A stretch of 64,000 nucleotides of DNA from Betaproteobacteria bacterium (GCA_016720855.1 JADKJU010000001.1:551501-615500), one strand, 5' to 3'; shown: positions 31,494 to 40,580, counted from the first letter of the stretch. Translations and numbers: made by a program. The notes: generated by a model from the letters alone, not told the origin.

Positions 31494-32561
31494 TCAGCGC
31501 CGACCCGCCGCGAGCCAGACGGTGACCTCCTCGCGATCGTGGTAGAGGTGCCGCAGGCGAATGCGATGCGGCATTCCCGCCAGCGTGTCCTCGACAATGT
31601 CACGGGCCTTCGCCACTTCCTCCCAGCGCTTCTTCATCGGAAGCTTCAGGTTGAAGATCGACTCGCGGCACCAGCCCTCGGCGACCCAGCGTGCGGCAAG
31701 CGCGCACACGCGGGACGGGCTTTCCACCATGTCGCACACCATCCAGTCGACGGGCTCCGGGGGACGAAAACGGAAGCCATCCTCCCGCCGGTGTTTCACC
31801 TGACCCGTGTCGAGGAGCGCCGCGTCCATCGGGCCGTTGTCCACTGCGGTCACGCCAAGACCTCGCCTGACGAGCTGCCACGTCCAGCCGCCCGGGGAGG
31901 CGCCAAGGTCCACGGCGGTCATCCCGGGCGTCATCCGCTTCCCGAGTGCCTCGTCACCCAGGAAGTGGGCCATCGCCTCGGCGAGCTTGAGCGTGGAACG
32001 CGACGGCGCCCCGTGCGGCATGCGCAGCCTCGGGATGCCCATGGGCCACGGCGAACTCGCGCCAACGCGGGAGACGCCCACGTGGCAGGCCGTCCCGCCG
32101 ACGAAGAAGACATGCAGCCGCTCGGGGGCCGCGGGGACGTCGATGGCCACCCCCGCGCGGGCCAGCGCCCGCGAAAGGTGGGGCGCCAGCGGGCGAATGA
32201 GGGATGCGAGGGACTTGCCGTCGTTCGTGTCCGGGGTTTCCAGGAACATCTCGCGGAAGGCCGTGCCCGCGGCGCGCGCGGCCGCGGCGATGGGCGTCGC
32301 GCGGTCCCCGACCGGCAGGTCCGGGAGCAGCGCGCCCGTACGCACCCCCTGCCGCGCAAAGACGAGCGAGTCGAGATCGATCCGGTCGGCGAATTGCCTT
32401 CCCGCCGTCTCGTCGTGTGGATGAAACACCGCGAAAGCGGCGTCGGGCCGCGCCTTCACGAAACCTTCGACCTCGGACCTGTGCGCGAGCGCCATCACCT
32501 CCTGCGCGCACTCCTTCTCGAATCCGGCACGGCAGTAGGTCAGCAGGTGCGAAGCGCTCAT
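31494..32561 (-). CDS. rlmM: 23S rRNA (cytidine(2498)-2'-O)-methyltransferase
   Basis: RlmM methylates the 2'-O of C2498 in 23S rRNA before ribosome assembly. The 355-residue protein has the N-terminal THUMP-like RNA-binding part (LLTYCRAGFEKECAQEV), the SAM-binding loop VDLGASPGGWTWQL (about residues 219-232), and the K-D-K-E tetrad elements around WMVCDMVE and NLKLPMKKRW. The length matches the family. It starts 18 bp after the tatD stop on the same strand and is probably part of the same transcript. Confidence 0.9.
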   Translation of the reverse strand: MSASHLLTYCRAGFEKECAQEVMALAHRSEVEGFVKARPDAAFAVFHPHDETAGRQFADRIDLDSLVFARQGVRTGALLPDLPVGDRATPIAAAARAAGTAFREMFLETPDTNDGKSLASLIRPLAPHLSRALARAGVAIDVPAAPERLHVFFVGGTACHVGVSRVGASSPWPMGIPRLRMPHGAPSRSTLKLAEAMAHFLGDEALGKRMTPGMTAVDLGASPGGWTWQLVRRGLGVTAVDNGPMDAALLDTGQVKHRREDGFRFRPPEPVDWMVCDMVESPSRVCALAARWVAEGWCRESIFNLKLPMKKRWEEVAKARDIVEDTLAGMPHRIRLRHLYHDREEVTVWLAAGRR

Positions 32562-32579
32562 GCCGCGCCCGCTGCGCGC

Positions 32580-33359
32580 TCAGGACGGGCGTTTCGCATC
32601 TCGGAACAGGTCGAAGAAGTTCCTCGTGGTCGCCGCGGCCACCGCTTCGAGGCTCACCCCCTTCAGCCGGGCGACTTCCTCGGCCACGTGGCGCACGAAG
32701 GCCGGTTCGTTGGTCTTTCCCCGGTGCGGCGCCGGGGCCAGGTACGGGGCGTCCGTCTCGACGAGCATGCGCTCGAGCGGGACGAGAGTCGCCACCTCCT
32801 TGAGTGCCTTCGCGTTCTTGAACGTGACGATGCCGGAGAACGAGATGAAGAAGCCCAGGCGCATTGCAGCCTGCGCCACTTCGAGCGATTCGGTGAAGCA
32901 GTGCATCACCCCACCCACTGCAGAGGCGCCCTCGTCCTCGAGAATTCGAAGCGTGTCGACCGCAGCCTCGCGCGTATGGATGACCAGGGGCTTTGAGCAG
33001 GCCCTGGCCGCGCGCACGTGGACGCGGAAGCGCTCGCGTTGCCACTCGGTGTCACCCTCGACCCGGAAGTAATCCAGCCCCGTCTCCCCGATCGCGATCA
33101 CTTTCGGGTGGCTCGCGAGCGCGACAAGCTCCTCGACGCTCGTTTCGCGGCCATCGCGCCGCTCGTCGGGATGCACGCCCACCGAGCACCACAGGTTGGG
33201 TCGGGACTGCGCAACCGCCAGCACGCCGGGAAACCCGGCGAGCGTGGTCGAGATGGTGAGGGCATGGGTCACGCCGTTCTCGGCCATGCGCGCGAGCAGC
33301 GCATCGAGCTCCGGGCGCAGATCGGGGAAATCGAGGTGGCAGTGGGAATCGACGAGCAT
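32580..33359 (-). CDS. tatD: TatD family metal-dependent hydrolase
   Basis: This is a TIM-barrel metal-dependent nuclease of the TatD family, linked to DNA repair and 3'-5' exonuclease activity. The first metal ligands are in VDSHCHLDFPD at the N-terminus. The glutamate lies in AIGETGLDYF, histidines in LVIHTREA and VMHCFTES, and the final aspartate in LVETDAPYLAP. ATG 33359 gives the usual MLVDSHCHL start; an ATG three codons upstream (33368) is possible. It follows the tmk-holB-pilZ genes, a common order in proteobacteria. Confidence 0.92.
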   Translation of the reverse strand: MLVDSHCHLDFPDLRPELDALLARMAENGVTHALTISTTLAGFPGVLAVAQSRPNLWCSVGVHPDERRDGRETSVEELVALASHPKVIAIGETGLDYFRVEGDTEWQRERFRVHVRAARACSKPLVIHTREAAVDTLRILEDEGASAVGGVMHCFTESLEVAQAAMRLGFFISFSGIVTFKNAKALKEVATLVPLERMLVETDAPYLAPAPHRGKTNEPAFVRHVAEEVARLKGVSLEAVAAATTRNFFDLFRDAKRPS

Positions 33360-33401
33360 GGCGCGCATTCTACCGGCGCGCGCCAGGCTCGGGCGGGCGC
33401 G

Positions 33402-33770
33402 CTAGATCGTGTGCGTGGGTCTCGAGGACTGCAACGCTCCCGCGAGCAGCCCCTCGACACGCTTCCTGAGTTCCCGGCAGGATTCGGATTCCTGCAATTG
33501 CACGCCGAAGCCCTGGGGACGGTTGCTTGCGGCATGCGCGGGATTCACCCAGGCGACGTGCCCCTGGATGGGAATCTTCACGCTGTCGTCGAGAAGCGAC
33601 AACAGGACCAGCACCTCCTCGCCGAGCCGGTGTTCCCGTGTGCTGGGCACGAAGATGCCTCCCCCCCGAAGGAGCGGGATCCATGCGGCATAGAGCGCGG
33701 CCTTCGACCGGATCACCAGGGAAAAGACCCCGGGCCTCGCGATCGCCGCATCAGGTGCGATTTGATTCAT
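33402..33770 (-). CDS. PilZ domain protein, type IV pilus-associated type
   Basis: The 122-residue protein is a single PilZ domain. It has the beta-barrel pattern GGGIFVPSTREHRLGEEV and KIPIQGHVAWVNP, then RPQGFGVQL. The N-terminal RxxxR motif needed for tight c-di-GMP binding is not evident, as in the PilZ protein encoded next to holB in Pseudomonas, which acts in type IV pilus assembly without clear c-di-GMP binding. It starts 3 bp after the holB stop. The role in pili is inferred by analogy; no pilus genes are in the window. Confidence 0.85.
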   Translation of the reverse strand: MNQIAPDAAIARPGVFSLVIRSKAALYAAWIPLLRGGGIFVPSTREHRLGEEVLVLLSLLDDSVKIPIQGHVAWVNPAHAASNRPQGFGVQLQESESCRELRKRVEGLLAGALQSSRPTHTI

Positions 33771-33773
33771 GGC

Positions 33774-34784
33774 TCAGGCTAGTGTCGCTCGATTGTAGGC
33801 CATCATCAAGTGCTCCGCCGCAAGCCTCGCGTTCAGCGGATGCGCGACGAGCCTCCGGGCTTCCAGGAGTTCCCGGTCGAGCGCGAGCAGTCGGTCGAGT
33901 CGTGCACGGCGGGCCTTCGATCTGAGGGCGGGGACCGAATCGACATGATGGCGCACCTCGCCAGAATTCTTCAGGCGGACGAGGTCGTGGACCCAGGTCT
34001 GCATCACGAATACCGTGCGCTCGAGGAACGCACGATCGAAGCCCGTGGCGAACGCAACGACGTGCACTCCGTCTGGACGCGAAAGCTCCGCGACGATCTT
34101 CCGGCGCCATTCGCGCTCTGCCGGTTGCGCCAGTTCGGCGGCCAGCAATGGCGCACCACCGGCGAGGGCTAGCGCAATCTCCGGTTCCTCGGCCCCCCCG
34201 GCTTTGAGCCAGTCGAGGGCGCGATCGCGCGCGGGCGATCGCAGCACGACCGACTCGCACCGGCTGCGCAGGGTCGCGAGGAGCCTGGCGGGCCGGTCGC
34301 TCACGAGGATGATCACCGTGGCCGGCGGCGGTTCCTCGAGCGTCTTGAGCAACGCGTTGGCCGCCGCGGGCTGCAGCGCCTCCGCCGGGTGGATCACGAT
34401 CGCGCGGTGACCGGCGCGGTGCGTGGATAGCGACACGAAGTCGCGGATCGCGCGTACCTGCTCGATCTTGATGACAAGGCTTTTCTTGCCCGCCTCCTTG
34501 CCTGCATCCGCGTCCGGGCCGTCGCCCTCCGTTTCCTCGGCGGCCTCGGGCACGATCTCGCGGTAATCGGGGTGGTTTCCCTGGTCGAACCAGTGGCAGG
34601 AAGGGCATTGCCCGCAGGCCAGCCGGTCGATGGGCGACTCGCACAGGAGACTGCGCCCGAACTCGCGGGCGAATTCCGCCTTGCCTATCCCGGGGCGACC
34701 CGAGACGAGGAAAGCGTGCGGCAGGCGCTCCCGGCGCCCCATGAGGCGCTCGAGTTCCTCCCGTTGCCAGGGCAAGGCGTTCAC
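33774..34784 (-). CDS. holB: DNA polymerase III subunit delta'
   Basis: HolB is the delta' subunit of the clamp loader that places the sliding clamp on DNA. The 336-residue protein has the modified P-loop SGRPGIGKAEF, a zinc module with CGQCPSCHWF, and the clamp-loader sensor stretch NALLKTLEEPP followed by LRSRCESV. The start is GTG 34784, overlapping the tmk stop as GTGA; a longer open frame upstream is tmk coding in another frame. Gene order mltG-tmk-holB-pilZ-tatD is conserved in proteobacteria. Confidence 0.92.
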   Translation of the reverse strand: MNALPWQREELERLMGRRERLPHAFLVSGRPGIGKAEFAREFGRSLLCESPIDRLACGQCPSCHWFDQGNHPDYREIVPEAAEETEGDGPDADAGKEAGKKSLVIKIEQVRAIRDFVSLSTHRAGHRAIVIHPAEALQPAAANALLKTLEEPPPATVIILVSDRPARLLATLRSRCESVVLRSPARDRALDWLKAGGAEEPEIALALAGGAPLLAAELAQPAEREWRRKIVAELSRPDGVHVVAFATGFDRAFLERTVFVMQTWVHDLVRLKNSGEVRHHVDSVPALRSKARRARLDRLLALDRELLEARRLVAHPLNARLAAEHLMMAYNRATLA

Positions 34785-35398
34785 GGGAAAGCCTTCGCGA
34801 ACACGTCGGCGAGCCTCGCACGCACCGCCTCGATCCCGCCAGAGGCGTCGATCACCCGCACGCGCGCTGGATCCTCCCGCGCGCGTTCGAGGTACGCGTC
34901 GCGCACGCGCTGGAAGAACACCTGCGCCTCTCGTTCGAACTTGTCCTGCGTCCGGCCCTGGGCCCGCTGGCGCTCGAAAGCAACGGCCGGGTCGAGGTCG
35001 AACAGAAAGGTGGCGTCCGGCTTTCGGTGCGGATGCACGATGGCCTCCAGGGCGCGGAAGACGTCCCGGTCGAGCCCGCGTCCGCCGCACTGGTAGGCGA
35101 AGGTCGCGTCGCTGAAGCGGTCAGACAGCACCCAGGCCCCCCGGGCCAACGCCGGTTCGATCACGCGAACCAGGTGTTCGCGGCGGCCCGCGAACATCAC
35201 GAGCGCCTCCGTGGTGCCTTCCATCGGCTCGTGCAGGACGAGTTCACGAAGCCTTTCGCCCAGCGGCGTGCCTCCCGGCTCCCGCGTGACGACCACTTCC
35301 ACACCGCGCTTGCGGATCGCGGAAGCGAGAAACTCCAGGTGCGAGGATTTCCCCGCCCCGTCGATGCCCTCCATGGAGATGAACCGGCTGGTCGTCAT
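34781..35398 (-). CDS. tmk: Thymidylate kinase
   Basis: Tmk phosphorylates dTMP to dTDP with ATP. The 205-residue protein has the P-loop EGIDGAGKSSH (residues about 10-20), the DR motif in VLSDRFSDATFAYQ and the TREPGGTP substrate loop; the LID region carries an RxxxR-type basic patch around ERQRAQGR. The length is typical. ATG 35398 overlaps the mltG stop (ATGA) and its own stop overlaps the holB GTG, so translation is coupled on both sides. Confidence 0.95.
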   Translation of the reverse strand: MTTSRFISMEGIDGAGKSSHLEFLASAIRKRGVEVVVTREPGGTPLGERLRELVLHEPMEGTTEALVMFAGRREHLVRVIEPALARGAWVLSDRFSDATFAYQCGGRGLDRDVFRALEAIVHPHRKPDATFLFDLDPAVAFERQRAQGRTQDKFEREAQVFFQRVRDAYLERAREDPARVRVIDASGGIEAVRARLADVFAKAFP

Positions 35399-36393
35399 GA
35401 TCTTCCCAATTGGTATTTTGCCACCGCCCGGTTGTGTTCCTCGAGGGTGCGCGAAAACTGGTGCGTGCCGTCGCCGCGTCCGACGAAATACAGGTAGTCG
35501 GTCGTTGCGGGGCCCACGGCGGCGGCGATCGATGCCGCGCCGGGCATCGCGATGGGGGTCGCTGGCAGGCCGCCGCGCGTGTACGTGTTCCAGGGCGTGT
35601 CGGCGAGCAGGTCGCGCTTGCGCAGGTTCCCGTCGAAACGCGTTCCCAACCCGTAGATCACGGTGGGATCCGTCTGCAGGCGCATGCCCCTTCGCAGCCG
35701 GTTCACGAACACCGAGGCGATCACCGGCCGCTCTCCCGACTGGCCCGTTTCCTTCTCGATGATGGAAGCCAGGATGAGCGCTTCATAGGCGCCGGAGAGC
35801 GGCAGGGCCGCATCGCGGGCGTCCCACGCGCGCGCCAGGCGCCTGACCATTTCCGCATGCGCGCGCTTGAGGATCTCCACGTCGCTGGTGCCAGACAGGA
35901 ACCGGTAGGTATCGGGAAAGAACAGTCCCTCGAGCGCCGTCTGCGTCACCCCGAGCGCAGCACCGATCGCGGCGTCGTCGATGCGATCGAGGGTCGATCG
36001 GATATGCGGGTGCTGCTTCATTTGCACGAGCCACTGCCTGAACGTGGTGCCTTCAACGAACACGATCTCGATCGGCAGGACGTCGCCCGACGCGAGCTTG
36101 TCGAGAAGTTCCAGGGGGGTCACCGGGACGGCGAGCCGGTAGGTGCCGGCCTGCAGCGACGTCGCCTTCCCCAGGAGGCGGCCCAGGATCCAGAAGGTCT
36201 GCGGTTCTGGAAGGAGGTCTTCCTCGGCGAGGTTTCGGGCGACCGATTTCAGGCTCGCCCCGCTCTTCACCGTGAAGTCGAACGGGACTCGCGGCAACTC
36301 GAGCGGACGCAGGCAGAACCACGCGGTCCAGGCGATCGCCGCAAGTGCCGCAACAAGCGTCGCGGCAAGCGCCAGCCTAGGCGCGGCGCGCAT
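35395..36393 (-). CDS. mltG: Endolytic transglycosylase MltG
   Basis: MltG cleaves nascent peptidoglycan strands inside the chain at the inner membrane and is thought to set glycan length. The 332-residue product starts with one transmembrane helix (about residues 5-24), then a LysM-like region (VKSGASLKSVARNL), then the YceG catalytic domain with its glutamate in SIIEKETGQ and NTYTRGGLPATPI near the end. ATG 36393 places the membrane helix at the N-terminus and overlaps the pabC stop by 17 bp; the frame is open to 36468. Confidence 0.92.
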   Translation of the reverse strand: MRAAPRLALAATLVAALAAIAWTAWFCLRPLELPRVPFDFTVKSGASLKSVARNLAEEDLLPEPQTFWILGRLLGKATSLQAGTYRLAVPVTPLELLDKLASGDVLPIEIVFVEGTTFRQWLVQMKQHPHIRSTLDRIDDAAIGAALGVTQTALEGLFFPDTYRFLSGTSDVEILKRAHAEMVRRLARAWDARDAALPLSGAYEALILASIIEKETGQSGERPVIASVFVNRLRRGMRLQTDPTVIYGLGTRFDGNLRKRDLLADTPWNTYTRGGLPATPIAMPGAASIAAAVGPATTDYLYFVGRGDGTHQFSRTLEEHNRAVAKYQLGRS

Positions 36394-37198
36394 CGTCGTC
36401 CTCGACCAGTCGCTGCAGGCGGCCTGCCATCGGGCCCGGAATCCAGCGCGCATCGTCGAGAACGACAACGGGCCAGATGCCGATGAGGCTGTTGGTGAGA
36501 AACACTTCCCCGGCCTTCCGCAGTTCCTCGAACGCGCAATCGCGGACCTCGCACGCGACCGCGTCGGCCTTCGCGAGTTCGAGCACGCGCTCGCGCTGGG
36601 CGCCGTTCACGCCGCACCGGGACAACGCCGGCGTGACCAGCTTGCCGTGGAGCGTGAAGAAGACATTGCTCATCGTCCCTTCCACCAGGCGCCCCTGGGC
36701 GTCGCCCAGGAGTCCCTCGCGGATGCCGGGGTCACGCCATTCGGCGCGCGCCAGCACGTTCTCCAGGCGGTTGAGCGACTTCACCCCCGCGAGCCGGGGC
36801 TGGATGGCCAAGGCGAGGTCGCACCGCCGGATCCGGACGCCTTCACGGGGTGCCTCGGGAGCCGTCTCGGGAATCGGAAACGCGATGACGATCCTCGTCG
36901 GCGCGACGTCCTCGGAAAAGGCATATCCGCGCCCCGACGCGCCGCGGGTCACGATGATCTTCACGACCGCGTTTCCGGGCGCCACGGACCTGATTTCGTC
37001 GATGAGAACCGGCTCCTCCGGGCAGCGCAGGCCCAGCCTGCCGCAATCATGCGCAAGCAACCGGTACTGGTGCTGCCAATTGAGAGGCCGCCCCGCCCGG
37101 GTGAGCAACGTGCGGAAGACGCCGTCGCCGTACATGAAACCGCGATCGCTCGAATTCACCGACCGGGCGGGCCGGCCATTGACGAGGAGCGTGGCCAT
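36377..37198 (-). CDS. pabC: Aminodeoxychorismate lyase
   Basis: PabC converts 4-amino-4-deoxychorismate to 4-aminobenzoate and pyruvate in folate synthesis, using PLP. The 273-residue protein is a fold-type IV enzyme with the opening RGFMYGDGVFRTL, the PLP lysine in AGVKSLNRLENVLAR and EGTMSNVFF near residue 195. It sits between fabF and mltG, a standard position. A branched-chain aminotransferase relative is possible by fold, but the gene order favours PabC. Confidence 0.9.
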   Translation of the reverse strand: MATLLVNGRPARSVNSSDRGFMYGDGVFRTLLTRAGRPLNWQHQYRLLAHDCGRLGLRCPEEPVLIDEIRSVAPGNAVVKIIVTRGASGRGYAFSEDVAPTRIVIAFPIPETAPEAPREGVRIRRCDLALAIQPRLAGVKSLNRLENVLARAEWRDPGIREGLLGDAQGRLVEGTMSNVFFTLHGKLVTPALSRCGVNGAQRERVLELAKADAVACEVRDCAFEELRKAGEVFLTNSLIGIWPVVVLDDARWIPGPMAGRLQRLVEDDDARRA

Positions 37199-37227
37199 CG
37201 GGTCCCCGGGCGACTCGCCCCGGCTTC

Positions 37228-38463
37228 CTAGCGCAGGCGCCGGAACGCGAGCGTGCCGTTCGTGCCGCCGAACCCGAAGGAATTGGACAGCGCCACGTCG
37301 ATCTTCATCTCGCGCGCCACGTTGGGCACGTAGTCGAGATCACAGGCCGGGTCCGGGTTCGCGAGGTTGGTGGTGGGGGGCGAGACCTGGTGATGGATCG
37401 CGAGCACCGTGATCAGCGCCTCGACGCCCCCGGCCGCCCCGAGGAGGTGGCCGGTCATCGACTTGGTGGAGTTCACGGCCAGGCGATTCGCGTGGTCGCC
37501 GAACGCGGCCTTCACTGCCGCTGTCTCGTTGGCATCGCCCAGGGGCGTGGAGGTCCCGTGGGCGTTGAGGTAGTGAACCTCGGCGGCGTTGATGCCGCCA
37601 TTTCGCATCGCTGCCAGCATCGCCCGCCGCGGGCCGTCCATGTCGGGCGCGGTGATGTGGTTCGCATCCGCGCTCATGCCCATGCCGGCGAGCTCGCAGT
37701 AGATGCGCGCCCCGCGCTTTCGCGCGTGCTCGTATTCCTCGAGGATGAGGATGCCCGCGCCCTCGCCCAGGACGAAGCCGTCGCGGTCGCGGTCGAATGG
37801 CCGCGAGGCGTGCGCCGGGTCATCGTTCCTTTCTGAAAGAGCCTTGAGCGAGCAGAAGCCGCCCATGCCCGACATGCAGATCGTGGCCTCGGTGCCGCCC
37901 GCGATCATGACGTCGGCGTCGCCGTACTCGATGACCCGGCCCGCCTCCCCCACGCAGTGCGAGCTCGTCGAGCAGGCCGACACCATCGAGACGTTTGGAC
38001 CCTTGGCGCCGAACTGGATCGAGATGAGCCCGGCGACCATGTTGATGATCGAGCCGGGAACGAAGAAGGGCGAGATGCGCCTCGGCCCCTTGGCGCTCAT
38101 TTCGAGGATGTTCTCCTCGATCATGGGAAGCCCGCCGATGCCCGACCCCACGATGACGCCGATCCGCTCCGCATTCGAGTCGTCGATCGCGAGCCCGGCA
38201 TCGTCCAGCGCCATCTTCGTGGCTGCGATGCCGAAGTGGATGAAGGTGTCGGAGCGGCGCGCCTCCTTGGGCGTCATCCACTTCGTGGCGTCGAAGCCCT
38301 TCACCTCCGCGGCGATACGGGTGGACAGAGGCGCGGGGTCGAATTTCGAGATCGTGCAGACGCCGCTCACGCCGTGGACGAGGTTGCCCCAGGCCTGGGC
38401 GATGCCGGTACCGACGGGGGACACGATCCCAAGGCCGGTGACGACGACGCGGCGTTTGGTCAT
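37228..38463 (-). CDS. fabF: Beta-ketoacyl-ACP synthase II
   Basis: FabF elongates acyl-ACP by condensation with malonyl-ACP in type II fatty acid synthesis and controls the temperature-sensitive C16:1 to C18:1 step. The 411-residue protein has the catalytic triad: Cys in MVSACSTSSHC, His in NAHGTSTPLGD and His in STKSMTGHLLGAAG. The start MTKRRVVVTGLGIV is typical. It follows acpP by 88 bp, a space that holds an 11-bp hairpin. Confidence 0.96.
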   Translation of the reverse strand: MTKRRVVVTGLGIVSPVGTGIAQAWGNLVHGVSGVCTISKFDPAPLSTRIAAEVKGFDATKWMTPKEARRSDTFIHFGIAATKMALDDAGLAIDDSNAERIGVIVGSGIGGLPMIEENILEMSAKGPRRISPFFVPGSIINMVAGLISIQFGAKGPNVSMVSACSTSSHCVGEAGRVIEYGDADVMIAGGTEATICMSGMGGFCSLKALSERNDDPAHASRPFDRDRDGFVLGEGAGILILEEYEHARKRGARIYCELAGMGMSADANHITAPDMDGPRRAMLAAMRNGGINAAEVHYLNAHGTSTPLGDANETAAVKAAFGDHANRLAVNSTKSMTGHLLGAAGGVEALITVLAIHHQVSPPTTNLANPDPACDLDYVPNVAREMKIDVALSNSFGFGGTNGTLAFRRLR

Positions 38464-38512
38464 GGAGTCGCTCCGGGGAGTTTCGGAATTGGGAAGCGGG
38501 ACAGAGACGGTC

Positions 38513-38543
38513 GGCGCGGCCCCCGGGAGTGCGGGGCCGCGCC
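38513..38543 (-). other. Strong hairpin between acpP and fabF
   Basis: GGCGCGGCCCC (38513-38523) pairs perfectly with GGGGCCGCGCC (38533-38543), just after the acpP stop on the minus-strand transcript. No T-run follows. It could stop 3'-5' decay or partly terminate, giving more acpP than fabF mRNA, as expected from the much higher need for ACP. Confidence 0.55.
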
Positions 38544-38551
38544 CCAGGTGC

Positions 38552-38791
38552 CTATTGCTTGAGGTGGGCCTTCACGTAGTCGATCGCCTGCTGCACGGTC
38601 GTGATCTTCTCCGCGTCCTCGTCGGGAATCTCGCACTCGAACTCCTCTTCCAGGGCCATCACCAGCTCGACGTTGTCGAGGGAGTCGGCGCCAAGGTCCT
38701 CGACGAACGAGGATTCGATCTTCACATCGGCTTCCGCCACGCCGAGCTGCTCGGCAACGATCTTCTTGACGCGCGCTTCAATGTTCTCCAT
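38552..38791 (-). CDS. acpP: Acyl carrier protein
   Basis: AcpP carries growing acyl chains on phosphopantetheine during fatty acid synthesis. The 79-residue acidic protein has the attachment serine S37 in GADSLDNVELVMALEEEF and the usual helix-loop pattern (MENIEARVKKIVAEQLGV). The ATG at 38791 follows GGAGGATCGAG. A candidate own promoter and a hairpin at its 3' end suggest it is expressed above its operon neighbours. Confidence 0.97.
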   Translation of the reverse strand: MENIEARVKKIVAEQLGVAEADVKIESSFVEDLGADSLDNVELVMALEEEFECEIPDEDAEKITTVQQAIDYVKAHLKQ

Positions 38792-38863
38792 CTCGATCCT
38801 CCACTATTTTTTCGGGTCCCGCTGCTTTCGGGGCAATGCGTCGAATGCGGAAAAAAACGGCCT

Positions 38864-38872
38864 ATTTTACCA
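38864..38872 (-). promoter_or_regulatory. Candidate extended -10 promoter of acpP
   Basis: On the minus strand TGG-TAAAAT (38872-38864) is an extended -10 with five of six hexamer matches, about 75 bp before the acpP start. No -35 is seen at 17 nt, which extended -10 promoters can tolerate. It would let acpP and fabF be transcribed apart from the upstream operon. Confidence 0.4.
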
Positions 38873-38898
38873 CACGGGCCTGTGCCGGCCGGCCTGCC

Positions 38899-39639
38899 CT
38901 AGTCCATGAACATGCCGCCGTTCACGTGCAGCGTGGCCCCGGTGACGTAGGCGGCTCCGGGGGAGCACAGGAAAGCCACCGCGGCCGCGATGTCGTCCAC
39001 GCGCCCGAGCCGGCCGAGCGGGACGTTGTCGACCAGCCTCTTCACCTGTTCCCCGTCCAGCGAGCGTGTCATGTCCGTCTCGATGAAGCCCGGCGCCACG
39101 CAGTTGACGGTGATGTTCCTGCTGCCCACCTCGCGGGCGAGCGACTTCGAGAAGCCGACGATGCCGGCCTTGGCGGCCGCGTAATTGGTCTGCCCGGGGT
39201 TTCCGGTGAAGCCGACGACGGATGTGATGTTCACGATTCGCCCGGCCCTCGCCTTCATCATGCCGCGAAGCACCGCGCGCGAAAGGACGAAGACGCTCTT
39301 CAGGTTGGTCGACTGGATCTCGTCCCACTCCTCGTCCTTCATGCGCGCCAGGAGGTTGTCGCGCGTGGCGCCCGCGTTGTTGACGAGGATCGCCACCGGA
39401 CCGAACTCGCCAGCCACCTGGTCGGCAAAGACCGCGCATGCGCCGGCATCGCGGACGTCCAGGACCCTTCCCGCGCCCTTGCCGCCGGCTTCGGCGATGA
39501 CGCGCGAGACCTGCTCGGCTCCCTTGTCGGTCGTCGAGGTGCCGACGACGGTGGCGCCGGCTCGCGAAAGCGCGATGGCGATCGCCTCGCCGATCCCGCG
39601 CGAGGCCCCGGTGACGATGGCGACTTGTCCGTTCAGCAT
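38899..39639 (-). CDS. fabG: 3-oxoacyl-ACP reductase
   Basis: FabG reduces 3-oxoacyl-ACP to 3-hydroxyacyl-ACP with NADPH, the first reduction of each elongation cycle. The 246-residue SDR has the cofactor loop GASRGIGEAIA, NNAGATRDNLLARM, the serine in ITSVVGFTGNPG and the Tyr-Lys pair in NYAAAKAG. ATG 39639 (MLNGQVAIVTGAS) follows GAGGAAGCC; the open frame to 39714 lies within fabD. It starts 7 bp after the fabD stop. Confidence 0.96.
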   Translation of the reverse strand: MLNGQVAIVTGASRGIGEAIAIALSRAGATVVGTSTTDKGAEQVSRVIAEAGGKGAGRVLDVRDAGACAVFADQVAGEFGPVAILVNNAGATRDNLLARMKDEEWDEIQSTNLKSVFVLSRAVLRGMMKARAGRIVNITSVVGFTGNPGQTNYAAAKAGIVGFSKSLAREVGSRNITVNCVAPGFIETDMTRSLDGEQVKRLVDNVPLGRLGRVDDIAAAVAFLCSPGAAYVTGATLHVNGGMFMD

Positions 39640-39646
39640 GGCTTCC

Positions 39647-40573
39647 TCAGCTGGTAGGCATGGCGGCGAGGAGCGCCGCCGAATCGGTGATGGCGACGGC
39701 CTCCACGCCGTCAACCGTGCGCTTCACGAGCCCGGCCAGCACCTTGCCGGGCGCGCATTCCACGATTCGGGCCACACCCTGCGCCTGCAGGTAGCGGACC
39801 GTTTCCGCCCAACGCACCGGGCGGTAGAGTTGCTCGACCAGGGCCTGCCGGATGCGGTCGGGATCATCGAAGGATGCCACGTCGGCATTCTGGAGCACCG
39901 GCACGGTGGGCGCGACGATCGCAACGGCCGCGAGGCGCTCCCGAAGCCGCTCGGCGGCGGGCTTCATCAGGCTGCAGTGGGACGGCGCACTCATGGGGAG
40001 CATCTTCGCGAGCTTCGCGCCGTGCGCCTTCGCCGCCGCCATGCCGCGCTCGACCGCGGCGCGGTGCCCGGCAATCACGATCTGGCCAGGCGAATTCAGG
40101 TTTGCGGGCTCCAGCACCTCGCCCTGTGCGGCCTCCTCGCACACTTGCGCGATCTTCGATTCCTCCAGGCCCACGATGGCTGCGATGCCACCCGTGCCTT
40201 CGGGGACTGCATCCTGCATCGCCTGCGCGCGCAGCCGCACGAGAGGCAGCGCGTCCTCGAAGCGCAGTGCACCCGCAGCGACGAGCGCCGAGTACTCGCC
40301 CAGGCTGTGGCCGGCGAAGAACGCCGGCCAGGGACCGCCGCGCTCGCGCCACGCCCGCCAGCAGGCCACGCCCGCCGTGAGCATCAGGGGCTGGGTGACG
40401 ACCGTCCGATTGAGGGCCTCGGCCGGCCCGCCGGCGGCCAGCGCCCACAGGTCGTCGCCCAGGATCGCGCAGGCTTCGCGAAACGTGCGTTCGACCACGG
40501 CCGTATCGCCGAAACCGTTCATCATGCCCACCGATTGCGAGCCCTGCCCGGGAAACACCATCGCGAATTTCAT
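39647..40573 (-). CDS. fabD: Malonyl-CoA:ACP transacylase
   Basis: FabD loads malonyl groups from CoA onto ACP. The 308-residue protein has the N-terminal VFPGQGSQSVGM, the nucleophilic serine in GHSLGEYSALVAAG (about residue 90), and the catalytic histidine region PSHCSLM near residue 199. It starts 7 bp after the fabH stop and ends 7 bp before fabG, fully inside the operon. Confidence 0.96.
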   Translation of the reverse strand: MKFAMVFPGQGSQSVGMMNGFGDTAVVERTFREACAILGDDLWALAAGGPAEALNRTVVTQPLMLTAGVACWRAWRERGGPWPAFFAGHSLGEYSALVAAGALRFEDALPLVRLRAQAMQDAVPEGTGGIAAIVGLEESKIAQVCEEAAQGEVLEPANLNSPGQIVIAGHRAAVERGMAAAKAHGAKLAKMLPMSAPSHCSLMKPAAERLRERLAAVAIVAPTVPVLQNADVASFDDPDRIRQALVEQLYRPVRWAETVRYLQAQGVARIVECAPGKVLAGLVKRTVDGVEAVAITDSAALLAAMPTS

Positions 40574-40580
40574 TGTTCGT

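Noticed and set aside
30303..32996. An 897-codon plus-strand frame over the hydroxyacid dehydrogenase and rlmM
   Set aside because: Both opposite-strand genes have intact catalytic motifs; the plus frame has none.
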